In this document: in pieces, positions 6,714 to 13,163 of the stretch
Position numbering within the stretch: position 1 is the first letter of the stretch
Layout: every line of letters begins with the position of its first letter
Origin: Gammaproteobacteria bacterium
GTDB lineage: Bacteria; Pseudomonadota; Gammaproteobacteria; SZUA-229
Direction: 5' to 3'
Length of the DNA: 13,163 nt
NCBI GenBank assembly: GCA_011321985.1
Contig: DROB01000454.1
Coordinates: forward strand, 1 to 13,163
Notes under the pieces: generated by a model
Told to the model about the DNA's origin: nothing
The model's input: the letters and a program-made list of their open reading frames with translations, nothing else
Databases searched by the model: none
Made by a program: the position numbers and the translations under genes

Positions 6714-8462
6714 TCATTCAGGCCAGTTATTCTCTTTGGCTATATGCAGTTTCTGGTAGCCTTCGAGCAGTTTGTTATGGGCGATGAATCCTTCCAGGCT
6801 GAGTCCGGGGCTGTGTAGGCCGAAAAAACTCTGCTTGCCCGATATCACATCTGTACAGTCTGATAGTGTCTGTTCATCGAACATCAGTTTGAAACTGTCG
6901 AGGTATGCTTCCAGCTGTTTACCCTGTTGTTTTATCTCCAGCAGGGTCTGCAGGCACAGGTAGAAACGTGTCGTATCGGTATCCAGCTGGTCGATGTGTA
7001 GACACCAGCTGACCCAGTCGATAGCTTCTTCGTTTTTCAGAGCGAGGCATAACATGGCCTTTAATTCACCGATACGCAGTTGTGCCCAGGTACTGCCGGG
7101 ATCCGGGGCGATGCCAATGAATTCGGCGACACGTTGAAAATCGTTATACCCGCCTTCTTCCAGACGGTCGAGTATCGATTGCCAGCGGGTATTATCGAGG
7201 TTTTTTAAGGAGAGGATATCTTCGCGAAATAATGCTCCCTCGTTATTATTGTTCCATACCAGATCATCAACCGGGTAGATGTCAGACATGCCGGGTACGA
7301 TGATGCGACAGGAATAAACTTTCAGATGTTCGTAATCTGATATGTAGATGTCGAACCCCAGGTCATGGATGATATTACAGAGATAAGTGAATTCATCGCC
7401 TGTTGACGCATCGTGATCCCAGTCACTGAACGTATAATCAGGCTCATTTTTGAAAAAATCAAAAGCGATCAGGCCACTCGAATCGATGAAATGGGTCTCG
7501 AGGTTGTGGTGATCGGCGACTTCATCCATATCAAAGCTGGGCGACTGAAAACCATCAAGTTGATCGAGGTCTCGGCCCTGCAGGAGTTCGGTTACCGTGC
7601 GTTCCAGTGCGACCTCAAAACTCGGATGTGCGCCGAATGAGGCAAATACGGTGGCATTTTTCGGATTTATCAGCGTCACACTCATCACCGGATAACGTCC
7701 ACCCAGAGAAGCATCGGCGATACGCAGGCTGTAGCCATGTTGCTCAAGTTTATGTATGGCTTCCATGATCCTGGGATAGCGTTGTAAGACTTCATCGGGC
7801 ACTTCGGGCAGGCAGATGCCCTCTGCAATGATCCTGTTTTTGATATAACGTTCGAATACTTCAGATAAACTCTGTACACGGGCCTCGTTTTTTGTATTAC
7901 CTGCCGACATGCCATTGCTGACATAGGCATTACCGATGATATTTATCGGAAACCAGATATCTTTACCGTCGCGTTGACGTGTATAGGGGCAGGCACAGAT
8001 GCCCCGTTCCCCTGTTCCCGAATTGGTGTCGAATATTTTCGATGCCGTGAGCTCTTTATCCGGGTCGTAATAATTCCAGAGTTTTTCATCGAGCAGTCCT
8101 TCGGGCAGAGTCTCATCTGGTCTGTCAGTAGTAAACCAGCATTCATCCGGGTAGTGGACGAAGCTGCCACCGGCAAAGTTTTCACCCAGATAAAAATCGG
8201 CAAAGAAGTAATTGCAGCTCAGACGCTCGAAGTATTCCCCCAGGGCACTTGCGAGACAGGATTTTTTTGTCGTGCCTTTACCATTGGTAAACATCAGACC
8301 ACAGTCTTTATCACGGATATGTACCGAATAGACATTGGGTACCGGATTCAACCAGGAGGCTTCTTCAATATCTATATTTAATGCTTTCAGTTTAGCCCAC
8401 ATCGAATCGATGGATTCTTCCAGTGCTGCATCTTTGCCTTTGATAAACGTTTTTTGATTCAT
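6714..8462 (-). CDS. ycaO: YcaO, ribosomal protein S12 methylthiotransferase accessory factor
   Basis: At 582 residues it is nearly the same size as E. coli YcaO (586) and co-linear with it from MNQKTFIKGKDAALE onward. The N-terminal YcaO ATP-binding domain shows the paired glutamates of ALGEYFER (73-80) and SLSEVFER (198-205), the latter inside NEARVQSLSEVFER. It also has VSNGMSAGNT (181-190) and NLETHFIDSSGL. The C-terminal third (RIGELKAMLCLAL onward) is the TPR-like domain of the E. coli type. It lacks the proline-rich C-terminus of azoline-forming YcaO enzymes and ends ENNWPE, and no peptide precursor or dehydrogenase is nearby. A natural-product cyclodehydratase role is therefore unlikely. 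In E. coli the protein assists RimO in beta-methylthiolation of S12. The ribosome site AGGA precedes the ATG, and the start overlaps the upstream yjdF-like stop by four bases (ATGA), showing translational coupling. Confidence 0.95.
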   Translation of the reverse strand: MNQKTFIKGKDAALEESIDSMWAKLKALNIDIEEASWLNPVPNVYSVHIRDKDCGLMFTNGKGTTKKSCLASALGEYFERLSCNYFFADFYLGENFAGGSFVHYPDECWFTTDRPDETLPEGLLDEKLWNYYDPDKELTASKIFDTNSGTGERGICACPYTRQRDGKDIWFPINIIGNAYVSNGMSAGNTKNEARVQSLSEVFERYIKNRIIAEGICLPEVPDEVLQRYPRIMEAIHKLEQHGYSLRIADASLGGRYPVMSVTLINPKNATVFASFGAHPSFEVALERTVTELLQGRDLDQLDGFQSPSFDMDEVADHHNLETHFIDSSGLIAFDFFKNEPDYTFSDWDHDASTGDEFTYLCNIIHDLGFDIYISDYEHLKVYSCRIIVPGMSDIYPVDDLVWNNNNEGALFREDILSLKNLDNTRWQSILDRLEEGGYNDFQRVAEFIGIAPDPGSTWAQLRIGELKAMLCLALKNEEAIDWVSWCLHIDQLDTDTTRFYLCLQTLLEIKQQGKQLEAYLDSFKLMFDEQTLSDCTDVISGKQSFFGLHSPGLSLEGFIAHNKLLEGYQKLHIAKENNWPE

Positions 8463-9094
8463 GATCCTGTTCTTCGCTTTATTTTTTCAATTTGAGTGTC
8501 GTGGTAAGGTGCGAGGATGAGCAGTGAACAAATAGCACCGAACAGAGCCCATGCCATATCTGACTGTGTGTCCCAGATGTAACCCTGAGTCCCGAGGAAG
8601 GCTTCGGCAGAATCTTCGCCCAGCAAAGCCACCCACCATTCGATGAGCTCGTAAAACGCACTGAAGGCCAGAGCGAAACAGAGGGTGAAAAAATGGGTGA
8701 ATGCTCTGCTATTGATGACCTGTTTCCGGATAAGTATCTCACGACAGAGGATAGCTGGCACGAATCCCTGCATGAAGTGGCCGACCTTATCGTAATTGTT
8801 TCGAGATTGTTCGAAGAGGTCTCTGATGGTATCGAACAGTGGAACTTCTGCATAGGTGTAATGCCCGCCGACCATCAGTACCCAGCTATGTAGCAGGATG
8901 AGTGAGTAGCACAAGGTGGTCAGTGGGAATCTTTTCCGGGTCAATGCTAAAACGATTAGCCCTATGATGGCAGGGGTAACTTCGAGTACCCAGGTATAAT
9001 AATCTTTCGGGGTGATGGCCGACCAGATAAGGACGCTCATGAATAATACGGTCCAGATGACGGGCCATAGTACCGTTGATGACCGGGATGTCAT
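8459..9094 (-). CDS. yjdF: YjdF/DUF2238 family inner-membrane protein
   Basis: A 211-residue polytopic membrane protein, close to E. coli YjdF in length. About six hydrophobic segments can be seen: WPVIWTVLFMSVLIW, AIIGLIVLAL, LTTLCYSLILLHSWVLMVGG, a segment near VGHFMQGFVPAIL, TLCFALAFSAFYELIEWW and MAWALFGAICSLLIL. Conserved polar residues inside or beside them are typical of the family: HYTYAEVPLFD, YDKVGHFMQG, FYELIEWW and the WDTQSDM loop, which together hold His, Asp and Glu that could bind metal or lipid. The function is not known. It lies 28 bases after bcp and overlaps ycaO by four bases, so it is a middle gene of the operon. No strong ribosome site precedes the ATG at 9094. Confidence 0.85.
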   Translation of the reverse strand: MTSRSSTVLWPVIWTVLFMSVLIWSAITPKDYYTWVLEVTPAIIGLIVLALTRKRFPLTTLCYSLILLHSWVLMVGGHYTYAEVPLFDTIRDLFEQSRNNYDKVGHFMQGFVPAILCREILIRKQVINSRAFTHFFTLCFALAFSAFYELIEWWVALLGEDSAEAFLGTQGYIWDTQSDMAWALFGAICSLLILAPYHDTQIEKIKRRTGS

Positions 9095-9122
9095 ACCGTG
9101 TATTTATTGCATTGCAGGAACA

Positions 9123-9587
9123 TCATCTATGCGCTTTACACGCAGCCAGGACATCATCTACGTGGCCTTTTACTCTTACGTTCAGCCATTGTTCGATGAG
9201 TACACCTCCCTCATCGATAAGGAACGTGCTACGGACGATGCCCATGTATTCTTTACCGTAATTTTTTTTCAGCTGGATGACACCAAACTGGTTGCATAGA
9301 GATTCATCCTCGTCGGAGAGCAGATCGAAGTTAAAAGCATATTTGCTTTTGAAATTCTCATGTTTTTTTAGACTGTCACGGGAGACACCGAGTATCACCG
9401 TGTTCAGCTTCGTAAATGCTGCTCTGGCATCACGAAAATCCTGGCCCTCTGTGGTACAGCCTGGCGTGTTGTCTTTGGGATAGAAATAAAGCACGACTTT
9501 TTTACCGGCCAGATCGTTCAGGCTGATATTCTTATCACCTGTCGCAGGGCGTATGAAATTTTTAATTTTTTTACCGAGGTTTGGCAT
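9123..9587 (-). CDS. bcp: Bcp/PrxQ-type thiol peroxidase (peroxiredoxin)
   Basis: A 154-residue cytoplasmic peroxiredoxin, normal length for Bcp. It reduces hydrogen and organic peroxides using thioredoxin. The strand VVLYFYPKDNTPGCTTEG (31-48) carries the peroxidatic cysteine C44 in the TPGCT motif, and the conserved Arg lies in the later GIVRSTFLID segment. The E. coli enzyme has its resolving cysteine five residues later (GCTxxxC). Here that position is Gln49, so the usual pair is missing. The remaining cysteines are C98 (ESLCNQFG) and C150 near the end. C98 could replace it, or the enzyme is of the 1-Cys type. It follows gcvR by 15 bases, the same gene pair as in E. coli, and is followed by the yjdF-like gene. 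Confidence 0.94.
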   Translation of the reverse strand: MPNLGKKIKNFIRPATGDKNISLNDLAGKKVVLYFYPKDNTPGCTTEGQDFRDARAAFTKLNTVILGVSRDSLKKHENFKSKYAFNFDLLSDEDESLCNQFGVIQLKKNYGKEYMGIVRSTFLIDEGGVLIEQWLNVRVKGHVDDVLAACKAHR

Positions 9588-9602
9588 ATTATTTCCAGTG
9601 GG

Positions 9603-10127
9603 TCAGATACTACTTAATTCAGCATCGAGATTGAGTTCATCACAGGCTTCGGTAAACGCATCACGTAGTTTCGAGATATTGGTCTCCGCCGAGATGCCGA
9701 TGGTCATGTGCAGTGCAAACATGGGTGAGCCCGTATGTGGGGCGGCATAACGTTCGGTCTGCAGATTGACGATATTGATGTTGCGGCTGGAGAAAAAGTT
9801 GGCGATGTTATTGACGATACCGGGGTTGTCCAGTGCTGCGACTTCTACCGAGTAAGGGATCGAGTCACTCGCGGGACTGGAATCAATCGTCGGTTTGATC
9901 AACAGGCGCATCTGCAGGGTCTTTTCGATCTCCGCGGATATCGTCTGAAACTTGTCGATCGATGCTTGTTCACCACTGACCAGTAACAAGATGGCAAATT
10001 CTCCTCCGAGTACGGTCATGCGGCTGTCTTCGATATTGAGTGCATGTGTGTAGATGATATTGCTGAGTTCATTGACGATACCCGGCCGGTCGACACCCAG
10101 TGCAGAGATAACTAGTTTTTTGCTCAT
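9603..10127 (-). CDS. gcvR: GcvR-like regulator with two ACT domains
   Basis: A 174-residue soluble protein made of two ACT domains. The first begins KLVISALGVDRPGIVNELSN (4-23) and the second YSVEVAALDNPGIVNNIANF (about 92-111). Both keep the DxPGIV loop that forms the ligand site between ACT domains, here for glycine or a related amino acid. E. coli GcvR (190 residues) binds GcvA and blocks activation of the glycine cleavage operon when glycine is low. No DNA-binding domain is present, consistent with action through a partner. Position supports the identification: in E. coli gcvR is also followed by bcp and faces dapA-bamC. It is the first gene of the minus-strand operon. The ATG has no strong ribosome site, but the MSKKLVISALG beginning is typical of the family. 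Confidence 0.88.
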   Translation of the reverse strand: MSKKLVISALGVDRPGIVNELSNIIYTHALNIEDSRMTVLGGEFAILLLVSGEQASIDKFQTISAEIEKTLQMRLLIKPTIDSSPASDSIPYSVEVAALDNPGIVNNIANFFSSRNINIVNLQTERYAAPHTGSPMFALHMTIGISAETNISKLRDAFTEACDELNLDAELSSI

Positions 10128-10168
10128 GATCGAAATCGGACGAAGCCAGCGCAGTTCAAGAGATGCAC

Positions 10169-10197
10169 AGTGTAAACAAAAAAGGCTTAAACAAAAA
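10169..10197 (-). promoter_or_regulatory. Candidate promoter element and tandem direct repeat upstream of gcvR
   Basis: On the minus strand a TACACT box (plus 10169-10174) is a 4/6 match to the -10 consensus, 42 bases before the gcvR start. Immediately upstream are two exact copies of a ten-base word, TTTTTGTTTA on the minus strand (plus-strand TAAACAAAAA at 10173-10182 and 10188-10197), with a 15-base period. No good -35 hexamer is visible, so a regulator binding the repeats may help. This is a candidate only. Confidence 0.25.
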
Positions 10198-10255
10198 GAC
10201 CTGTTGGAAAGGGTTTCTCCTGAACTATGTCAGAAAGGATAGCAGGCAGGAAGAA

Positions 10256-10621
10256 TTAACCCAGTTCAGAAAGCTCACGCATCAGCATGGCAGGGTTGTT
10301 GGTATTCAATTCGATCAGGCGACGCAGATGTTGCAGGCTGTTGACATCGATCTGTAGCCATTTCAGACCCCAGTTGTCATCACTGCTGCGTATGATGTTG
10401 ACACGTGCGTGGATGGAAATGTCTTCGCCCAGAAAAAGGGCCATACCGCAGGGTTTGCTCAGGTCGATATCGAGATTCTCGGGTGGTTCGACCAGCATGC
10501 CTTTCAGTGAGATATCCAGCAGGTTGCAGCTCCATTCTTCATGACCGCTCTGCATCAATATCTCCGCGGTGAAGGGGATACGGTTATAACTACGACGTTC
10601 TGCTTGTGTTGATGTGTTCAA
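10256..10621 (-). CDS. PilZ domain protein (c-di-GMP receptor), TTG start
   Basis: A 121-residue single-domain PilZ protein. Both c-di-GMP contact motifs are intact: RxxxR as RSYNR (10-14) near the N-terminus and DxSxxG as DISLKG (36-41). Beta strands follow (MALFLGEDISIHARVNIIRS), with the conserved GLKW turn, and a C-terminal helix (SLQHLRRLIELNTNNP). Such proteins pass c-di-GMP levels to a partner by protein contact; the partner is not visible here. The start must be TTG (10619-10621): the codon directly before it is TAA, and the next internal methionine (residue 23) would delete the RxxxR motif. Translation may therefore be weak. The gene is on the same strand as gcvR, 128 bases upstream of it, and divergent from dapA. 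Confidence 0.88.
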   Translation of the reverse strand: MNTSTQAERRSYNRIPFTAEILMQSGHEEWSCNLLDISLKGMLVEPPENLDIDLSKPCGMALFLGEDISIHARVNIIRSSDDNWGLKWLQIDVNSLQHLRRLIELNTNNPAMLMRELSELG

Positions 10622-10657
10622 TTAGGTGTCCGGTTGTCAATAATGCTTGTATGCAGA

Positions 10658-10674
10658 ACAGACGCTATGTCTGT
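10658..10674. promoter_or_regulatory. Perfect inverted repeat between the pilZ and dapA genes
   Basis: ACAGAC (10658-10663) and GTCTGT (10669-10674) are perfect complements with a five-base spacer, in the 223-base divergent region between the PilZ gene (start 10621) and dapA (start 10845). It could be an operator or a small RNA hairpin. The rest of the region is AT-rich from 10745 to 10815 and likely holds the dapA promoter, but no convincing -35/-10 pair or lysine riboswitch was found. Confidence 0.3.
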
Positions 10675-10844
10675 CATGTATGTGCCTGGCAGGGCAACAG
10701 GGGCTTGATACCAGGGAACAATGCAGAATAAAGTCTGTATCCTGACTGTTAAGATTAGTAAATTATTCATTATTAGCAATATAAATCATTGAAAAAACCA
10801 TGAAAAATTGATTAACTGTGCGCCTTATTATATCGGGGAATTCC

Positions 10845-11720
10845 ATGTTTCGAGGCAGTATGGTTGCATTGGTCACACCAATGCAGGTCGATGGCAGTAT
10901 CGACTTTCAAAGTTTGGCTAATCTGGTGGAATTTCATATAGAAAACAACACCACAGCCATCGTATCGATGGGGACCACCGGTGAGTCTGCAACCCTGAAT
11001 ATGGAAGAACACTGCGAGGTCATGGCGCGTACGGTAGAACTGGTCGGTGGGCGTATCCCGGTTATCGCCGGTACCGGAGCAAATTCTACCTGGGAAGCCA
11101 TCGAACTTACCCGCTGTGCACAGCAGGGTGGGGCTGATGCCTGCCTGCTGGTAACCCCGTATTACAATAAACCCCCTCAGGAAGGCCTGTTTCAGTTTTA
11201 TAAAAAAATTGCTGAGACGGTCGATATCCCCCAGATACTCTATAACGTACCGGGTCGCACAGCAGTGGACATGTTGCCTGAGACTGTTAATCGGCTGGCG
11301 GACATCGACAATATTGTCGGTCTGAAAGATGCCACGGGTGATCTTGACCGTCTGGCTGAGATGCAGGCCCTGCTGGGTGATAAAGAATTCGATCTCTTCA
11401 GTGGTGACGACGCAACCGGCACCGAATTTATGTTACGTGGCGGCGACGGGGTTATTTCAGTGACAAATAATGTAGCACCCAAAGCGATGGCCGCCATGTG
11501 CGAGGCAGCTCTGGCAGGAAACCGTGAGCTGGCCGAGTCGCTGAACCAGCCTTTGACCGGCCTGCATGAGCGTCTGTTCCTGCAATCCAGCCCGATTCCG
11601 GTGAAATGGGCACTGTCAGAGATGAAACTTATTCCCCCCGGTATACGTCTACCATTAACAGCTTTTGAGAAGGAATATCATCAGCGTTTGCGTGAAGCGA
11701 TGTCACAGGCCTCGCTCTAG
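10845..11720 (+). CDS. dapA: 4-hydroxy-tetrahydrodipicolinate synthase (DapA)
   Basis: Condenses pyruvate with aspartate semialdehyde, the first committed step to diaminopimelate (peptidoglycan) and lysine. With the chosen ATG the protein is 291 residues (E. coli has 292). All active-site residues fall at the E. coli positions: T44 and T45 in GTTGES, Y107 in PYYNKP, Y133 in LYNVPGR with R138, and the Schiff-base lysine K161 in GLKDATGD. The start at 10845 is preferred because GGGGA (10835-10839) is placed five bases before it and MFRGSMVALVTPM is the family's standard beginning. A GTG at 10818 would add nine unrelated residues. The protein is a cytoplasmic TIM barrel, normally a tetramer, often inhibited by lysine. 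It is followed 62 bases later by bamC, as in E. coli. Confidence 0.98.
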   Translation: MFRGSMVALVTPMQVDGSIDFQSLANLVEFHIENNTTAIVSMGTTGESATLNMEEHCEVMARTVELVGGRIPVIAGTGANSTWEAIELTRCAQQGGADACLLVTPYYNKPPQEGLFQFYKKIAETVDIPQILYNVPGRTAVDMLPETVNRLADIDNIVGLKDATGDLDRLAEMQALLGDKEFDLFSGDDATGTEFMLRGGDGVISVTNNVAPKAMAAMCEAALAGNRELAESLNQPLTGLHERLFLQSSPIPVKWALSEMKLIPPGIRLPLTAFEKEYHQRLREAMSQASL

Positions 11721-11782
11721 AAATATTGCATGAGTCGTCCGTGGTGACCGACACCCTCTGACTAAATAAAGTCATTCTTGAT

Positions 11783-12937
11783 ATGAGTAATAAATTAATG
11801 AAGTTACGCACTACAGGTTTAGAAAATTTGAAATGGCCAGTCCTGATGCTGGCACCTCTATTATTGATCGCCTGTTCCGGGAGCAATGAGCGTCCGGTCT
11901 ACCAGGGTGCGGAATACTATAAAAACCTCGAAGTCCCACCCGACCTGACGGAGCCGGATACCGGTGAACAACTGCGAGTGCCAGAACCAACAGATGAAGC
12001 CAGACAGTTCTTTATCGAGAAAAACAAATTAGGCAAGCTGATGACACCTCGCTTTGAGGGTATACGTGTGGTGAGCGCGGCGGGTGATAGCTGGCTTGAG
12101 GTCGATGACAATGTAGAAAAAGTCTGGGCAGAGCTGATCAAATTCTGGGAATCAGAAGGTGTTGAGCTGGCTGAGGTTCGACCATTGCTGGGTTTTATGG
12201 AAACGAAATGGATAGGTCGAAATGAAGGCGATGTCGGCTATATCAGATCGGTGTTTCAAAGTTTTGAGCCGGATGAGAAAGATAAATTTCGTGTCCGCGT
12301 CGAATCATTTGATGGTGATACAAAAACACGGATATTCATCAGTCACTCGAGGATCGAGCGAGTCATCATCGGTGATGAGGCGGACAATTATGAATGGGTG
12401 ACACAGCCCAGTGATGTTGAAGCAGAGCGTGAGATAATTGCCCGCATGGCGATTAATTCAGATTTGACCAATGGGCAATCAGCAGTGCTGCTGGAGAATT
12501 ATCGCCCATACCTGTCGCTGGTCAAGATTGACAGCACGGACGATACGGCACTTACCATGACCGGCAGCATGGATTTCGTATGGCGACGTGCAGTGCGTGC
12601 ATTAGATCGGATGCGAACCCAGGATATCCGTGAAGAAAAAGAGAATAACCGCATTTATTTTGTTATCGGCAAGATAGCGGATAAGGACATCAATGTCGAA
12701 ACAGATGAACTGTCCGAGTCCAGCTGGATAATGCAGTTATTTACCGATGTCGATGAAGAGAACCTGGCTACCAATAAAAGCCGTCAATATCATCTCGAAT
12801 TGACTGATCTCGATGGAAGCGTGCAGATAGTCGTGAATGATGCCAGCGATTCAGAGTCTGTAGATGAAGACGGTGATGTATCCGGTACTGCTCTTGCCGA
12901 ACAGGTAAGAAATATACTGGCCAGAAATCTGGACTAG
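11783..12937 (+). CDS. bamC: Outer-membrane protein assembly factor BamC (lipoprotein)
   Basis: A 384-residue lipoprotein. Residues 1-30 form a lipoprotein signal with a hydrophobic core (WPVLMLAPLLLIA) and the lipobox LLIAC. C31 is the lipidated residue and the only cysteine. A flexible region rich in Pro and acidic residues (about 32-75) corresponds to the part of BamC that lies along BamD. Two helix-grip domains follow: one from about 95 (DDNVEKVWAELIKFWESEG) and one from about 265 (MDFVWRRAVRALDRM). It acts at the periplasmic face of the outer membrane in the BAM complex that inserts beta-barrel proteins such as the porin in this window. It is about 40 residues longer than E. coli BamC, with an acidic stretch (DASDSESVDEDGD) near the C-terminus. 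Identity is supported by dapA directly upstream. A second ATG at 11798 is an alternative start; neither has a strong ribosome site. Confidence 0.9.
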   Translation: MSNKLMKLRTTGLENLKWPVLMLAPLLLIACSGSNERPVYQGAEYYKNLEVPPDLTEPDTGEQLRVPEPTDEARQFFIEKNKLGKLMTPRFEGIRVVSAAGDSWLEVDDNVEKVWAELIKFWESEGVELAEVRPLLGFMETKWIGRNEGDVGYIRSVFQSFEPDEKDKFRVRVESFDGDTKTRIFISHSRIERVIIGDEADNYEWVTQPSDVEAEREIIARMAINSDLTNGQSAVLLENYRPYLSLVKIDSTDDTALTMTGSMDFVWRRAVRALDRMRTQDIREEKENNRIYFVIGKIADKDINVETDELSESSWIMQLFTDVDEENLATNKSRQYHLELTDLDGSVQIVVNDASDSESVDEDGDVSGTALAEQVRNILARNLD

Positions 12938-13071
12938 AAAGGTAGGGTTTTTGTTTTCACTACGCTGATTGATCCATAGGATAACTCACCTGTATGGAAG
13001 AATAAGAGGAGTCAGGTACGATCATTTGAACAGCATACCGACGAGGTGCTGGCGAACGAGGGGCAGGTACG

Positions 13072-13163
13072 GTGTATAAAGAACTTTTAAGTGCGGTGGC
13101 GATAGTTCTTACGCTGACAGCCTTTTTTCCTTATATACGCGGAATTATTGATGGTACGATCAA
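13072..13163 (+). CDS. Small membrane protein, N-terminal part (cut by the window end)
   Basis: A GTG start with a good ribosome site, GAGGGG (13058-13063), eight bases upstream, opens a frame that runs off the window after 30 codons. It begins MYKELLSAVAIVLTLTAFFP and continues YIRGIIDGTI. One hydrophobic helix followed by a PYIRGII turn is the opening pattern of a family of small multi-helix inner-membrane proteins, loosely similar to PQ-loop or SemiSWEET transporters, which usually continue with a Pro-His-Trp-rich second helix that would lie just outside. The 134 bases between bamC and this start show no terminator with a T-run, so co-transcription with dapA-bamC cannot be excluded. Function unknown. 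Confidence 0.5.
   Translation, partial: MYKELLSAVAIVLTLTAFFPYIRGIIDGTI

Noticed and set aside
6714..8462. YcaO as part of a thiazole/oxazole-modified peptide cluster
   Set aside because: The protein is the E. coli-type YcaO with the TPR-like C-terminal domain and no proline-rich end, and no precursor peptide, dehydrogenase or partner protein is nearby.
10612..10640. Perfect TTGACA hexamer on the minus strand upstream of the PilZ gene
   Set aside because: The position 17 bases downstream reads ACACAT inside the coding region, with no -10 box, so it is not a usable promoter for this gene.
10818..10844. GTG start adding nine residues to DapA
   Set aside because: The ATG at 10845 has a well-placed GGGGA site and gives the standard family N-terminus.
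10622..10844. Possible lysine riboswitch in the dapA leader
   Set aside because: The conserved lysine-riboswitch core elements and multi-helix layout are not visible; only a short hairpin at 10658-10674 is present.
13026..13079. 17-codon frame from TTG behind GAGGAG (13008-13013), overlapping the GTG start at 13072
   Set aside because: Spacing from the ribosome site is too long, and the peptide is arginine-rich without pattern. It is more likely a chance frame.

Overview
The window looks like chromosome of a gammaproteobacterium of moderate GC content, plausibly a marine or sulfur-oxidising lineage. The strongest taxonomic clue is the right half. There, gcvR-bcp (minus strand) lies back to back with dapA-bamC (plus strand), an arrangement known from Escherichia and Pseudomonas, and a full-length YcaO of the E. 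coli type follows downstream. The sulfur link rests only on the left edge, where the 3' end of a sulfide:quinone-oxidoreductase-like flavoprotein is followed by a DUF1641 gene. No species can be named from the sequence alone.

Layout. 1-875: tail of an SQR-like FAD oxidoreductase and its DUF1641 partner, closed by an intrinsic terminator (918-947). 876-1484: a 609-base AT-rich non-coding stretch with two inverted repeats and a structured leader containing a possible 13-codon peptide, ahead of an outer-membrane beta-barrel gene (1485-2936). A very strong terminator (2998-3028) ends that unit. 3112-3396: an AT-rich orphan gene of unknown function. 3397-3772: mostly featureless. 3773-6074: a PhzF-family isomerase and a ClC Cl-/H+ antiporter on the plus strand, convergent with the minus-strand block.

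6124-10127 (minus): a compact likely operon, transcribed gcvR - bcp - yjdF-like - ycaO - acyltransferase, with gaps of 15, 28, -4 and 29 bases. 10256-10621 (minus): a PilZ c-di-GMP-binding protein starting at TTG, lying between gcvR and dapA. 10845-12937 (plus): dapA (lysine and diaminopimelate synthesis) and bamC (lipoprotein of the outer-membrane protein assembly machine). At the right edge, from 13072, a small membrane protein begins and is cut by the window end.

How the genes relate: SQR-like protein plus DUF1641 probably form a membrane-associated electron-transfer unit. The porin, BamC, the acyltransferase, ClC and DapA serve envelope construction and transport. GcvR, Bcp and YcaO concern glycine-cleavage regulation, peroxide defence and ribosomal protein S12 modification. 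No CRISPR array, transposon, phage gene, tRNA or rRNA was seen. I found no clearly new multi-gene system. The most unusual items are the porin leader, the orphan gene whose stop codon is covered by a long hairpin, and the conserved-looking but functionally mixed gcvR-to-acyltransferase operon.
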